Of a DNA stretch of 64,000 nucleotides, positions 43,144 through 51,065 are shown piece after piece. Position numbers and translations under genes: made by a program. The stretch covers positions 1,674,001-1,738,000 of the forward strand of contig CP120722.1 of NCBI GenBank assembly GCA_029719485.1, given 5' to 3'. Each line of letters starts with the position of its first letter. Positions within the stretch are counted from its first letter, which is position 1. The DNA is from Kiritimatiellota bacterium B12222. Lineage in GTDB: Bacteria; Verrucomicrobiota; Kiritimatiellia; SS1-B-03-39; UBA6053. The notes under the pieces were generated by a model. The model had not been told where the DNA came from. It ran no database searches and saw only the letters and a program-made list of their open reading frames with translations.

Positions 43144-43562
43144 CCTACGGGAAAGCAACCATAAACTAAGACTCTCATCGTGTTTAGAATTTCCCCAGAA
43201 ATTGCATCAAACTCTACAAGTACATGATGTTCTAGTTGATCTGGATTTTTCGGCGAAAGAATGAATATCGTCAAGAAAATCCTAGGTTGTTTTCCCGGAA
43301 TGAAAGTATAGCCAACATCGCGGGATAAGTTTATTTTTTCTTTAAGTACCGGGTGATAACTACCGTCAGGATTTTCAATCATCCCGCCCTCGGTCAGCAA
43401 CGTGAGAGCGCGTGACTTATATTCATCCAGATTGCTATCAGATACGTACAAAACCTTTTTGTTATTGTTTCCATATCGAGTTCCTGAAATGGATTCAGTT
43501 GACGTGCATCCTGTTACAAGAATAACCCCGACAAGAATTGTGATATAGGTTTTTAGTTTCAT
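43134..43562 (-). CDS. Cassette 29 lipoprotein
   Basis: 142 residues. Lipobox ILVTGC (cysteine about residue 19). The mature domain has VLYVSDSNLDEYKSRALTLL and HHVLVEFDAISGEILNTMRV, an alpha/beta mix with no family recognised. ATG 6 bases into the cassette. Periplasmic or outer-membrane, function unknown. Confidence 0.74.
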   Translation of the reverse strand: MKLKTYITILVGVILVTGCTSTESISGTRYGNNNKKVLYVSDSNLDEYKSRALTLLTEGGMIENPDGSYHPVLKEKINLSRDVGYTFIPGKQPRIFLTIFILSPKNPDQLEHHVLVEFDAISGEILNTMRVLVYGCFPVGEQ

Positions 43563-43563
43563 G

Positions 43564-43608
43564 GAGAACGTCTACCCGCACCGACTTGTTCGGTGGCGGG
43601 AATTGTTG
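43564..43608 (-). repeat. attC of cassette 28
   Basis: Class G, short (45 bases): CCGCACCGACTTGTTCGGTGGCGGG hairpin. Six bases match the cassette start (GTTGTC). Confidence 0.85.
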
Positions 43609-43640
43609 TCATTTTGGTTTCAACAATTGATGGATTATAT

Positions 43641-44210
43641 TCATACCGAGTGGCTCTTTAGAGCTTCCTCAATGCTTTCCTTTGTTTCTGGATGCTCTTC
43701 GGCTATCTCCTTAAGAGCCTTTATAGTAAAACTCCTGATTATTTCGCTTTCGTCATTAAGGAGAGGGATGATTATCGGCAAAGAGGATTTGTCTTTAGCC
43801 AGAGCAATGATGTTGAGCGAGACATAACACAATGTAGAAACTTCCCCTGACATGGGTCCAGGCTTTCCTGTTAGACTATAATTTGCTCGGGAATTCAAAA
43901 GCTTGTGAACGTCTTTGATGTCGACTGTATCACCGAAGACATGCATGGGATCTAAACCAGTCTCATAGAGCTCGGAACCGGATTCTGTTTTGATCATAAT
44001 ACCCCCAGAACCGCACCCCAAAGCACCGCCATTAGCTGCGCGAGCGGTAAGCTCAAGCTCACGTACGACTTCAAGGATCCCTTTTTTGCCATTGAATGAT
44101 TCGAAGCTTGGGAAGTGCATTCTCTTTGATTCATGGTGTCGGTACACCGCGTAGAGTGCAAAGATACCGGAAATTAAAATAAGAATGGTGATGATTTTCT
44201 TGTTTTTCAT
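43641..44210 (-). CDS. Cassette 28 HEAT-like membrane-anchored protein
   Basis: 189 residues. One N-terminal membrane segment (IITILILISGIFALYAV), a middle region with LGCGSGGIMIKTESGSELYE, and a C-terminal HEAT-type pair (SSLPIIIPLLNDESEIIRSF, IKALKEIAEEHPETKESI). Likely a periplasmic scaffold. ATG at 44210; the upstream TTG at 44222 is in attC. Confidence 0.74.
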   Translation of the reverse strand: MKNKKIITILILISGIFALYAVYRHHESKRMHFPSFESFNGKKGILEVVRELELTARAANGGALGCGSGGIMIKTESGSELYETGLDPMHVFGDTVDIKDVHKLLNSRANYSLTGKPGPMSGEVSTLCYVSLNIIALAKDKSSLPIIIPLLNDESEIIRSFTIKALKEIAEEHPETKESIEEALKSHSV

Positions 44211-44216
44211 GGCCTG

Positions 44217-44273
44217 GGACAACGTTAAGATGAGCGGACGGAGGTACGACGTTCGCTCGATGTTTTTGTTATC
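44217..44273 (-). repeat. attC of cassette 27
   Basis: Class F: GATGAGCGGACGGAGG/ACGTTCGCTC. Seven bases match the cassette start (GTTATCT). Confidence 0.9.
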
Positions 44274-44294
44274 TGTGTATTTTTACCTAAAGAT

Positions 44295-44564
44295 TTACGG
44301 CCCATAATATTCACCTATGGTGTAAAACAGAAATAGAGTAATGATCGGTATTCCCAAAAGAACTGCCTTCAGTTTCTTTTTTTCTTCTTTGAGAAAAATG
44401 GCCCATACACAAGAAATTATTGATAAAGGGAACCAGAATAGAATTGGTATTCCGATGATAAATAAAGTTCCAAGCATGAAACCCAACGCGTCACCCCAAT
44501 AGATTAAGTGTGCCAGCGTAATCAACGCTGCGAAAGCTGATAGTATCAAGTATGTTTTTTTCAT
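44295..44564 (-). CDS. Cassette 27 three-helix membrane protein
   Basis: 89 residues, three membrane segments (YLILSAFAALITLAHLIYW, FMLGTLFIIGIPILFWF, LGIPIITLFLFYTIGEYY) with a lysine-rich loop. Start at 44564; an upstream alternative reads through attC. Function unknown. Confidence 0.7.
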   Translation of the reverse strand: MKKTYLILSAFAALITLAHLIYWGDALGFMLGTLFIIGIPILFWFPLSIISCVWAIFLKEEKKKLKAVLLGIPIITLFLFYTIGEYYGP

Positions 44565-44570
44565 TTCAAG

Positions 44571-44628
44571 ATAACGTCTCAAACCACCGGACCGAGGCAC
44601 GAGGTTCGGTGGGTTTTATGGTTATCAA
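44571..44628 (-). repeat. attC of cassette 26
   Basis: Class B: CCACCGGACCGAGGC/CGAGGTTCGGTGGG, identical to the attC of cassette 35. Seven bases match the cassette start. Confidence 0.92.
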
Positions 44629-44891
44629 GTGGGTTCATTATAGGGCGGTAAACATAATAAGTGTGAGTATAGTGGTATGAATAACCACCGGCATAAAGAG
44701 CACAAAACGCACAATCTTTGAGCCCCGGTAATTGCCAAATCCTATCCAGCAGAGCACACACGAGGTTAACCGAGGTGCAATCAATGGCCAAGGCATTGGA
44801 ATTGTCAGAGTGTACGGGAAATATGGTATAAACGAAATCAGAATTCCGACACCCAACAGGATAAGAGATATTTCATTTTTCTTCATGATAA
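44575..44891 (-). repeat. Duplicated cassette, copy 1 (cassette 26)
   Basis: Identical over 317 bases to 41096-41412; the identity begins and ends at the predicted recombination points. Confidence 0.93.
44638..44886 (-). CDS. Cassette 26 small membrane protein (duplicate of cassette 35)
   Basis: 82 residues, identical to the product at 41159-41407, with two or three membrane segments and a short charged start MKKNE. Its leader derives from a class F attC, whereas the other copy has a class C leader, so expression may differ between copies. Function unknown. Confidence 0.78.
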   Translation of the reverse strand: MKKNEISLILLGVGILISFIPYFPYTLTIPMPWPLIAPRLTSCVLCWIGFGNYRGSKIVRFVLFMPVVIHTTILTLIMFTAL

Positions 44892-44943
44892 CGTTTAGAT
44901 GAGCGGATCGAGGTACGAGATTCGCTCAATTTTTTGGTTATAG
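44887..44943 (-). repeat. attC of cassette 25
   Basis: Class F: GATGAGCGGATCGAGG/CGAGATTCGCTC. Six bases match the cassette start (GTTATA). Confidence 0.9.
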
Positions 44944-44948
44944 ATTTT

Positions 44949-45182
44949 TTACAGATCAGTATTCCGACTTTCTGTATTCTTTTCTTTTTCGGATTGAGTT
45001 TCTTCTTCAGATGCAGATGGGATTCTCCAATATTTTTTGATCACAACTGAAACAAAAGAAGCTGTGCAACTTACGCCAAAACCTATCCAGCCAATTGTGG
45101 ATGAAACTTCATCCATCCAGGAACCGATCACAAGGATCGTTCCCATCCACCATGTTCCCCATAGGATTCTATCTGTATTCAT
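44949..45182 (-). CDS. Cassette 25 two-helix membrane protein
   Basis: 77 residues. Two membrane segments (RILWGTWWMGTILVIGSWM, GWIGFGVSCTASFVSVVI) and a glutamate-rich tail (SASEEETQSEKEKNTE). Function unknown. Confidence 0.68.
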   Translation of the reverse strand: MNTDRILWGTWWMGTILVIGSWMDEVSSTIGWIGFGVSCTASFVSVVIKKYWRIPSASEEETQSEKEKNTESRNTDL

Positions 45183-45189
45183 TTTTTTA

Positions 45190-45246
45190 TTATAACGTTT
45201 AGATGATCGGACCGAGTACTCTCGGTTCGATCGATATTTTTGTTAG
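45190..45246 (-). repeat. attC of cassette 24
   Basis: Class F variant with GATGATCGGACCGAG/CTCGGTTCGATCG. Seven bases match the cassette start (GTTAGCC). Confidence 0.9.
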
Positions 45247-45266
45247 CCCTTTGCAGCATGCACATG

Positions 45267-45776
45267 TTAGCCATTACTTCCAAAAGACAGTGGATTTACT
45301 AAAAAATACGCTTTATGACATGACAACCCTTTCGCATAGTTCAAGGCTGCGTCTTGATCTGACTCAAAGAATACAGCAAAGCTTACCATTTCCTCGTTGC
45401 AGGTTTCGATTTCAACAAACCACTTGCCGTCCTCGTTCTGCTCTTCTTTCTGGAAAAGTACATGCGTCCTAACCTTGCCCAATATAGTCTTTCGCTTTTT
45501 CGCCTTCACCTGATTCAAACTGTGGACAAAACAGGAAAGATAGTCAGACATCATTCCCAACTTAAACTCGCCAATCGGAAATGGTGATGACGGATAACCG
45601 TAGCACTTCAGAGCCTTTCTTCTGCTTGTAAACGTCACTATCGCACAAAGGCCTAAGAACGACCCGCTGATCAAGAGCATTCCAACGAAAGATCCCCGAA
45701 GAACAGAATATATAAAGCCGCCCATCACACCAATAAACACGACAAGCTCCATGATATTTCTGGAAAAATATTTCAT
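45267..45776 (-). CDS. Cassette 24 membrane protein with cytosolic domain
   Basis: 169 residues. Two close membrane segments (MELVVFIGVMGGFIYSVL, VGMLLISGSFLGLCAIVTF), then a soluble domain with VRTHVLFQKEEQNEDGKWFV and a C-terminal helix region. Function unknown. ATG 8 bases into the cassette. Confidence 0.7.
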   Translation of the reverse strand: MKYFSRNIMELVVFIGVMGGFIYSVLRGSFVGMLLISGSFLGLCAIVTFTSRRKALKCYGYPSSPFPIGEFKLGMMSDYLSCFVHSLNQVKAKKRKTILGKVRTHVLFQKEEQNEDGKWFVEIETCNEEMVSFAVFFESDQDAALNYAKGLSCHKAYFLVNPLSFGSNG

Positions 45777-45778
45777 CT

Positions 45779-45834
45779 GGCTAACGTCTTAAACCACCGG
45801 ACGGAGGCACGACGTTCGGTGGGTTTTATGGTTG
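45779..45834 (-). repeat. attC of cassette 23
   Basis: Class B with CCACCGGACGGAGG/CGACGTTCGGTGGG. Eight bases match the cassette start (GTTGAGCA). Confidence 0.9.
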
Positions 45835-46506
45835 AGCATGGTCATTAACCATCACTTGAATTTTTGGGGGTTCAATATCTTCTGGAAATTTCCTGAACAA
45901 CTCACGTGTTATTTCGAATTGCCCGACTTGTTTTGGCGTAATGAAATATGTTTTTGAATTACAATGTATTCGTGTATCTCCAATGCTGACAGAATGACTT
46001 GATGATGTCCCTGATCTCCGTGAAAAGGAATCACCTATATCCATAACAAACAAAGGGCTTTGATGATCTTTGGCCCACGTTTCAATAACCAGCTCAACCT
46101 CCTCTCCTAAAACAATGGATTTTTCGTTAACCCTAAAAAATGTCCCAAATTTGCCATGCCATTGCGGCAACACAAAAATTTCAACTTTATTCGATGTAAG
46201 TTTTTGACCATTCACAGATATTTCATAGGGGCCAAAAGTAAATTGACCTTCCCTTTGGGGTCTAAATCTAAAATCGTTTACAAAAGAGCTTCTCGGCACT
46301 AAATTTATATCCAGTCCCTCAGTACCTTTTGTAATGTCTGAAATTTCATCTCCAGAAATCCTCAATGTAAGCGTGGTCGTTTGCCCTAAGCGGACAGTTT
46401 TGTCTCTGGATTCCAATTTTAGCTGTAGGCCCAATCCTTCGTCTTCAGCATTCAAACAACTAAAAATAATGGTTGTCATAAAAAAGGTTAGCATTCTTTT
46501 TTTCAT
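45826..46506 (-). CDS. Cassette 23 secreted BatD-like protein
   Basis: 226 residues. Signal peptide MLTFFMTTIIFSCLNA, then two Ig-like modules: RLGQTTTLTLRISGDE with RFRPQREGQFTFGPYEISVN, and VLGEEVELVIETWAKD with FITPKQVGQFEI. The pattern matches N-terminal domains of BatD oxygen-tolerance proteins, which sit in the inner membrane; the membrane anchor and remainder are absent. Perhaps a captured domain. Confidence 0.78.
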   Translation of the reverse strand: MKKRMLTFFMTTIIFSCLNAEDEGLGLQLKLESRDKTVRLGQTTTLTLRISGDEISDITKGTEGLDINLVPRSSFVNDFRFRPQREGQFTFGPYEISVNGQKLTSNKVEIFVLPQWHGKFGTFFRVNEKSIVLGEEVELVIETWAKDHQSPLFVMDIGDSFSRRSGTSSSHSVSIGDTRIHCNSKTYFITPKQVGQFEITRELFRKFPEDIEPPKIQVMVNDHAQP

Positions 46507-46520
46507 AAATATCTCTCTTG

Positions 46521-46577
46521 CTCAACGTCAAGTCAAGCGGACCGCGTACTCGCGGTTCGCTTGGACGAATTGTTGAA
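46521..46577 (-). repeat. attC of cassette 22
   Basis: Class D: CGGACCGCGTAC/CGCGGTTCGCTTGGACG. Seven bases match the cassette start (GTTGAAC). Confidence 0.9.
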
Positions 46578-46612
46578 CTAAATCTTGGGTTTTCATTTGC
46601 ACTATTCTTGCT

Positions 46613-47224
46613 TCACTCTGGTCTTATTTTTAATAGTTTAAATGATTTTGAAAACTCATTAAGTAGTTTTGAGCAAGTATCTTTATTGTTGGAAACTACA
46701 ACAATTTGATATGCAAAATCTTTATAAATCAACACCTTGATTCCAAAATGAGTATCAATTGGCAGAATAATACCGAAAGATGCTTGAAATTCCTTACCGG
46801 AGAGATCTGCGATTATACACTCTTTTTCCGTAGTGATTTTTGCTTTGCTATCTTTCTGTAAAACCCATTTCTTGCGCATGGCAATTATATCATCTGCATT
46901 AAATTTTCTGATTGAGGGATCTTGTTCTGCATAAATATGAATCTTTGTTCCGCTTAGGGTATGTGCAAAGGCAAGGTTAGCATCTGATCCCGCATCAGCA
47001 GGTTTGATTTGCACACAACTCTCAGGAATTTCTTGTAATTCAAAATTTAGTTCTGGAAACCGAAGGCCCGTAGATTCATCTACATCTACCTTCTTCGGGT
47101 CACCACTCCCCGAGGAATCTTCCGCTACACTGTTTGTGATTTCAGAATCAGCAATCAACTTGAGTTCAATCGCTCCAACAGTTATCAAAAGCAGTGATGC
47201 GTAAATAGATTTCATTTTTCTCAT
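46613..47224 (-). CDS. Cassette 22 secreted PsbP/DUF1795-like protein
   Basis: 203 residues. Signal peptide SIYASLLLITVGAIELKLIA, a linker, then an alpha/beta domain with HTLSGTKIHIYAEQD, TEKECIIADLSGKEFQASF and LINEFSKSFKLLKI-like ending (KLLNEFSKSFKLLKI). The layout recalls PsbP/DcrB (DUF1795) folds. Tentative. Start at 47224 chosen for the signal peptide. Confidence 0.68.
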   Translation of the reverse strand: MRKMKSIYASLLLITVGAIELKLIADSEITNSVAEDSSGSGDPKKVDVDESTGLRFPELNFELQEIPESCVQIKPADAGSDANLAFAHTLSGTKIHIYAEQDPSIRKFNADDIIAMRKKWVLQKDSKAKITTEKECIIADLSGKEFQASFGIILPIDTHFGIKVLIYKDFAYQIVVVSNNKDTCSKLLNEFSKSFKLLKIRPE

Positions 47225-47228
47225 TGGT

Positions 47229-47285
47229 TCAACGTCTAGGTGCTGCGGACCCGAGGTACGAGGGTTCGCAGGCACCTCTGGTTAG
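47229..47285 (-). repeat. attC of cassette 21
   Basis: Class A: GCGGACCCGAGG/ACGAGGGTTCGCAGGC. Seven bases match the cassette start (GTTAGCA). Confidence 0.9.
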
Positions 47286-47545
47286 CATTCATTTTTTGTC
47301 TCAAATCCAAAACATTTTTCAACTGCTATATTCACCCATTTAGATAGAATTCTCTCTTCGAAAAATCCAGACATCAGAAATGCTAAAGGTCCGAGGGCAA
47401 TCCACTTCAACCATGGGCCAGGTATCAACTCCATCATCAAGAAAATTAACGCGATACAGACTGTCATCATCACAGTCAGATTCGCGAGAACATATTTTGT
47501 AGTTCCTCCGCGGTCTACTTGTTTAGGTGTGTTTTCATGATTCAT
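47282..47545 (-). CDS. Cassette 21 two-helix membrane protein
   Basis: 87 residues. Two membrane segments (LTVMMTVCIALIFLMMEL and WLKWIALGPLAFLMSGFF) between polar ends. The longer frame upstream reads through attC and is rejected. Function unknown. Confidence 0.68.
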   Translation of the reverse strand: MNHENTPKQVDRGGTTKYVLANLTVMMTVCIALIFLMMELIPGPWLKWIALGPLAFLMSGFFEERILSKWVNIAVEKCFGFETKNEC

Positions 47546-47550
47546 TGGTT

Positions 47551-47608
47551 TGCTAACGTCTAAACGCTGCGGACCCGAAGTATGAGGGTTCGCAGGCGTC
47601 AATTGTTA
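47551..47608 (-). repeat. attC of cassette 20
   Basis: Class A: GCGGACCCGAAG/ATGAGGGTTCGCAGGC. Eight bases match the cassette start (GTTAAAAT). Confidence 0.9.
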
Positions 47609-47613
47609 AAATT

Positions 47614-48042
47614 TTAATTTTCTTCCCACATTTTTACTATCATAGTTAATCGGCCATCCGAATCATAGATCAGTAATTCGCCACGCTTTCCATCATCGTC
47701 TCTAAAAAACTGAATCTTTCGTTTATTTGAGATCATGACGAGTTCACCAGAGAGAAATTTTTGATACTCCTCTCCTTCGATTATTTCATTATTCAAACCT
47801 GCCAGTTTCAAGACTGTTGATTCGTCCTTCAACACTAAAGGGCTCCAATTTTCGTCCGGGTTTAAAGCGACCCTTAAGAAGGTTCCTTTTGGTGACCGGT
47901 AAGCTCCTGATGGAAGTTCTTCCTTCTTTACAGGACCATCTTGCTGGTAATATGTAAAACTTCTACAGGAATACATTTTGTCAGCATAGGACAATTGAAC
48001 TGAGATGGCTATAATCACAATAAGTAAATAGTGTGTTTTCAT
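47614..48042 (-). CDS. Cassette 20 secreted protein
   Basis: 142 residues. Signal peptide HYLLIVIIAISVQLSYA, then a beta-rich mature domain: RSPKGTFLRVALNPDENWSP and a WD-like ending RGELLIYDSDGRLTMIVKMW. Function unknown. Confidence 0.7.
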   Translation of the reverse strand: MKTHYLLIVIIAISVQLSYADKMYSCRSFTYYQQDGPVKKEELPSGAYRSPKGTFLRVALNPDENWSPLVLKDESTVLKLAGLNNEIIEGEEYQKFLSGELVMISNKRKIQFFRDDDGKRGELLIYDSDGRLTMIVKMWEEN

Positions 48043-48046
48043 TATT

Positions 48047-48091
48047 TTAACGTCTATCCGCACTGACTCGTTCAGTGGCGGGAATTGTTAG
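48047..48091 (-). repeat. attC of cassette 19
   Basis: Class G, 45 bases: CCGCACTGACTCGTTCAGTGGCGGG. Seven bases match the cassette start (GTTAGCC). Confidence 0.85.
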
Positions 48092-48965
48092 CCTTTTTAC
48101 TAAGCCTCGAGTTGGGCTTAAAGTGGTATGAATTTTTCACGTCTTCATTTTCAATAGTGATTAGTAAATCTTTCGCATCATCAATTCGTTCAAAGTTAAC
48201 AATAGGTTCTGAAGATTTCCCCCAAGGTATTTCAGTTGTTGACAAAACAACATATTTTGAAAACCCCAACCCAATATGATCTACAAATACTTTTCCAGAG
48301 TCAACATAAACCACTAATACCGATTCATCATCCAACATTAGAGCTGAAATTAATTTTATTTTGGAATTTATGGATAATTGATATTCATTATCGTATGATA
48401 AATACTTTTTCCATATGATCAAGTTCCTGTAATTATTTTTAAAGTATAAAGTGGATTCAAAGGTTGAATATTTTATGGAAAAATCATCCTTCACCCTAAT
48501 TGGAGGAGATGGCTCCGTAATTACTTCAGTATGTAATACAACTTCTAAAGATTTCAGTTAAATTTTTTCTTCAACTGAAAGGCCAACTTGTGGAACTTTA
48601 CGATCGGGCATCACATTCAGTTTCCCGATAACCTCTTCCAAATTTTTTAGATTCTCTAGGGTGTTCACCGCCACCAAACCCGTGCTTAATGGCTCATACA
48701 TTAGAGAAGCTCCCTCAGGAAATTCGATTCCGTATCGTTTAAATAATTGTATCAATTTTTGATCATAGGTAAAGCGACCTTCTCCATCGCTAAAAGAATC
48801 TTTGGCACTAAAAGGATCTTGGTTTGGTGACTGTTCGTTGATGAAATTGCTAACTTTCATCCAACGAACGGAATCCACCGGATAATACCGAGTTTCCATT
48901 TCCTGATCCTGAGCCCGAATCATTAAGGGGTAAATTAAGAGAAATAGCAACATATATATTTTCAT
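48072..48965 (-). pseudogene. Cassette 19 secreted protein split by an in-frame stop
   Basis: One reading frame runs from the ATG at 48965 to 48072 and is interrupted only by a TAA at 48558-48560. The first part (135 residues) has a signal peptide (YMLLFLLIYPLMIRA) and VNTLENLKNLEEVIGKLNVM, like the short secretin/TonB N-domain repeats. The second continues in the same frame with KSLEVVLHTEVITEPSPPIR through the stretch where no start codon is needed, to KKANNSRH inside attC. No attC lies between. Either a nonsense mutation or two tightly packed genes with a GTG start at 48494. Confidence 0.6.
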
Positions 48966-48991
48966 TAACATACCTCATGTATTTGTCATTC

Positions 48992-49049
48992 GGCTAACGT
49001 TTAAGGCAACTGGACCGACGAAGGAGGTTCAGTTGGCCGCATGGTTGAC
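48992..49049 (-). repeat. attC of cassette 18
   Basis: Class C: CAACTGGACCGACG/GGAGGTTCAGTTGGCC. Six bases match the cassette start (GTTGAC). Confidence 0.9.
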
Positions 49050-49342
49050 ATTAGCTTCTCATTTCTTTTGAAGTCAATGATAAGCCCCAAAACCCCACAA
49101 CAGCTGATGACAATTCCTATCCAGAAAATTGGTGAGAAGCTGTTCCGGGTCCAAGTCCATCTCCTGGTGTTTTCTTGAGATAGCTTTTGTCGCTGAACAT
49201 CATCAAGCTGAGGGCGCAGTTCGTCTATCTGGTTGGTCAGTACTGTTGAATTTGCATTTGCTACGTCTTGCTCTATCCGTGCTACGACGGATATAGCGAC
49301 CCCAAGGAAGCAAATAAGTGTCAGAGTGATTTTCATCATCAT
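49001..49342 (-). CDS. Cassette 18 membrane protein
   Basis: 113 residues. Membrane segments ITLTLICFLGVAISVVA and ISPIFWIGIVISCCGVLGLI-like (FSPIFWIGIVISCCGVLGLI) flank a polar, helical loop (TNQIDELRPQLDDVQRQKL). The last residues TEPPSSVQLP are translated attC. Function unknown. Confidence 0.7.
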   Translation of the reverse strand: MMMKITLTLICFLGVAISVVARIEQDVANANSTVLTNQIDELRPQLDDVQRQKLSQENTRRWTWTRNSFSPIFWIGIVISCCGVLGLIIDFKRNEKLMSTMRPTEPPSSVQLP

Positions 49343-49349
49343 TTTAAAG

Positions 49350-49418
49350 TCAACGTTTAGGCTCACAGTCAATCTGAAGGCGCGCCTTCAGATTGTACTT
49401 GTGCAGCCAATTGTTGGC
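49350..49418 (-). repeat. attC of cassette 17 (divergent, palindromic)
   Basis: Unclassed. Its centre (49371-49394) is a perfect 24-base palindrome around GGCGCGCC, with no extrahelical bases there. Ends are AACG and TTGTTGGCTG; eight bases match the cassette start. The cassette gene terminates inside the palindrome arm. Confidence 0.8.
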
Positions 49419-50103
49419 TGTCTTCTTCTTGAGTTACCATTGATTCTATCCATTTCCCTCCACCCGGCAAAAGGATCTCTGTCCTGTGGCTTGGGCCACT
49501 GAAACCCAGAGATAGATCCCTCTGGTGTCGTTCTGGAACTCGGGCTCTAAATGGCCTGACCTGTCCACCACGCAAGAAAATAGTAATTTCGTATTCCAGT
49601 ACAGAACCTTCGTGACTGGGATAGAACAGTTCTGCTTGACTGGCAACCCTGCAGAACTGCTCGATATGCTTCCTGTCACTAACCAAGTTTCGTGATGCGG
49701 AGTCCGACACTTCTATGGAAAGGACGGTCTGAGGTGTTAGAGACCGCATCTCACTTCTGATCGTCTCTTCTGCACGCATTTGCGGTGCAAAGATGACCAA
49801 GGAAATGACAGCAAAAGCTCCCCACCCCAAAAATGCTATGAGCAAGAACTTTCCAGATGTTTGGCAACGACGTGTGCTGACTCTGACTTGCCAGTAGACT
49901 CCTGCAAATGTTCCCAGAACACTACCGGTTGCGAATCCTGTCCAGAGCTTCAGGAACCACATAGTGTTCGGGTAAAGTGAGTGCCATACTGCTGTTGATA
50001 GTGAAACAAATATGAGGATACCCAGCCAGATCCGCCAATGATTCCCCATGTTCATCGATTTTAGAGGAGTCTTCCAGTCTAGTTCTCGTATCATTCTCTT
50101 CAT
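49369..50103 (-). CDS. Cassette 17 membrane protein with soluble domain
   Basis: 244 residues. Three membrane segments (WRIWLGILIFVSLSTAVW, LWTGFATGSVLGTFAGVYW, FLLIAFLGWGAFAVISLVIF) and a C-terminal domain of about 110 residues with VLSIEVSDSASRNLVSDRKH and FRARVPERHQRDLSLGFSGP. The end QSEGAPSD is attC-encoded. Base composition is less AT-rich than other cassettes. Function unknown. Confidence 0.72.
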   Translation of the reverse strand: MKRMIRELDWKTPLKSMNMGNHWRIWLGILIFVSLSTAVWHSLYPNTMWFLKLWTGFATGSVLGTFAGVYWQVRVSTRRCQTSGKFLLIAFLGWGAFAVISLVIFAPQMRAEETIRSEMRSLTPQTVLSIEVSDSASRNLVSDRKHIEQFCRVASQAELFYPSHEGSVLEYEITIFLRGGQVRPFRARVPERHQRDLSLGFSGPSHRTEILLPGGGKWIESMVTQEEDSQQLAAQVQSEGAPSD

Positions 50104-50109
50104 TTTCAG

Positions 50110-50166
50110 CCAACGGTTAGATGAGCGGATCCGAAGTATGAGGATTCGCTCGATGTGATTGTTGAC
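50110..50166 (-). repeat. attC of cassette 16
   Basis: Class F with core AACGG: GATGAGCGGATCCGAAG/ATGAGGATTCGCTC. Seven bases match the cassette start (GTTGACG). Confidence 0.88.
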
Positions 50167-50189
50167 GATGAGTCTTTTCAAGAATCTGA

Positions 50190-50459
50190 TCAATTTTCAT
50201 CTTTGTGCCCGAATATTCTACCGATTCGCTTCTGAATACGATCAAAGTTTTGCTCAATGTTCTCAGTTTCCTCATTATCATTTCCCAGAGCATTGACTAC
50301 CTGCGTTCGCAAATGGAAAAGATCAACTTTTGCGAAATGTAAATCAGAGTCAGAGTTTGTAATTCGAGCATGGAAAGACATCCATCCCAACCAGAAACCG
50401 AGAAGGACTCCGAGGACCAACAAAGCTCCTGTTTTTACAATTAATTTTGGTTTTTCCAT
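50190..50459 (-). CDS. Cassette 16 single-pass membrane protein
   Basis: 89 residues. One membrane segment (TGALLVLGVLLGFWLGWMSF), then an acidic helical tail (EETENIEQNFDRIQKRIGRI). Function unknown. Confidence 0.7.
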   Translation of the reverse strand: MEKPKLIVKTGALLVLGVLLGFWLGWMSFHARITNSDSDLHFAKVDLFHLRTQVVNALGNDNEETENIEQNFDRIQKRIGRIFGHKDEN

Positions 50460-50466
50460 GAGATAC

Positions 50467-50524
50467 GTCAACGTCTAAACGCTGCGGACCCGAAGTATGA
50501 GGGTTCGCAGGCGTTTTTTGTTGT
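50467..50524 (-). repeat. attC of cassette 15
   Basis: Class A: GCGGACCCGAAG/ATGAGGGTTCGCAGGC. Seven bases match the cassette start (GTTGTCA). Confidence 0.9.
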
Positions 50525-50994
50525 CAATTTGATTCGAGTTCAGGCAATTCTCCAACATAATCAAAGCTATCCTGCAATAGATCACGCATAAAACTTGTAG
50601 TGTTGGTTGTGTTTTCCTCGTCAAATGGCAACCCACCCGATGTGAATGATTGATCAATAAACATTTCAGGGCGTTCAGTCATAAAATTCTTTGCATTTTG
50701 GAGAATTTTTTCGATTTCCGATTCTTTTTTTGGATAATTACCCGTTTTGTGTAGCTCCGTTAGACTAACAAAAGATCCTCTTAAAAGCATTTGATGATGA
50801 GAGAGTATTTGTTCATCATCCCCATCTTCCACCCCTTTGATCGTCTGCATTGCCGTCATGATCCGCAACATTGGATCACCAACATCATACTGGTTCCAGA
50901 AAAGAGAATAAGCTTTTGCTATGACAACCCCACCTGCGATGCATCCGAGAATGCATCCAAGCAGGAACGTCAGCCACGGTTTTATTATTTTCAT
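50524..50994 (-). CDS. Cassette 15 membrane-anchored helical protein
   Basis: 156 residues. One glycine-rich N-terminal membrane segment (TFLLGCILGCIAGGVVIAKA), then a soluble acidic helical region (EDGDDEQILSHHQMLLRG, ESEIEKILQNAKNFM). It resembles cassette 16 in layout. Function unknown. Confidence 0.7.
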   Translation of the reverse strand: MKIIKPWLTFLLGCILGCIAGGVVIAKAYSLFWNQYDVGDPMLRIMTAMQTIKGVEDGDDEQILSHHQMLLRGSFVSLTELHKTGNYPKKESEIEKILQNAKNFMTERPEMFIDQSFTSGGLPFDEENTTNTTSFMRDLLQDSFDYVGELPELESN

Positions 50995-51004
50995 TTATTT
51001 CTCT

Positions 51005-51055
51005 GACAACGTTAAGGCTTAGCGGCGCGAAGCGTCCGCTGGAGGCGCTTGTTCA
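51005..51055 (-). repeat. attC of cassette 14
   Basis: Unclassed: TTAGCGGCGCGAAGCGTCCGCTGG hairpin, closer in look to cassette 45. Eight bases match the cassette start (GTTCAAAA). Confidence 0.82.
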
Positions 51056-51065
51056 AAACTTTCAT

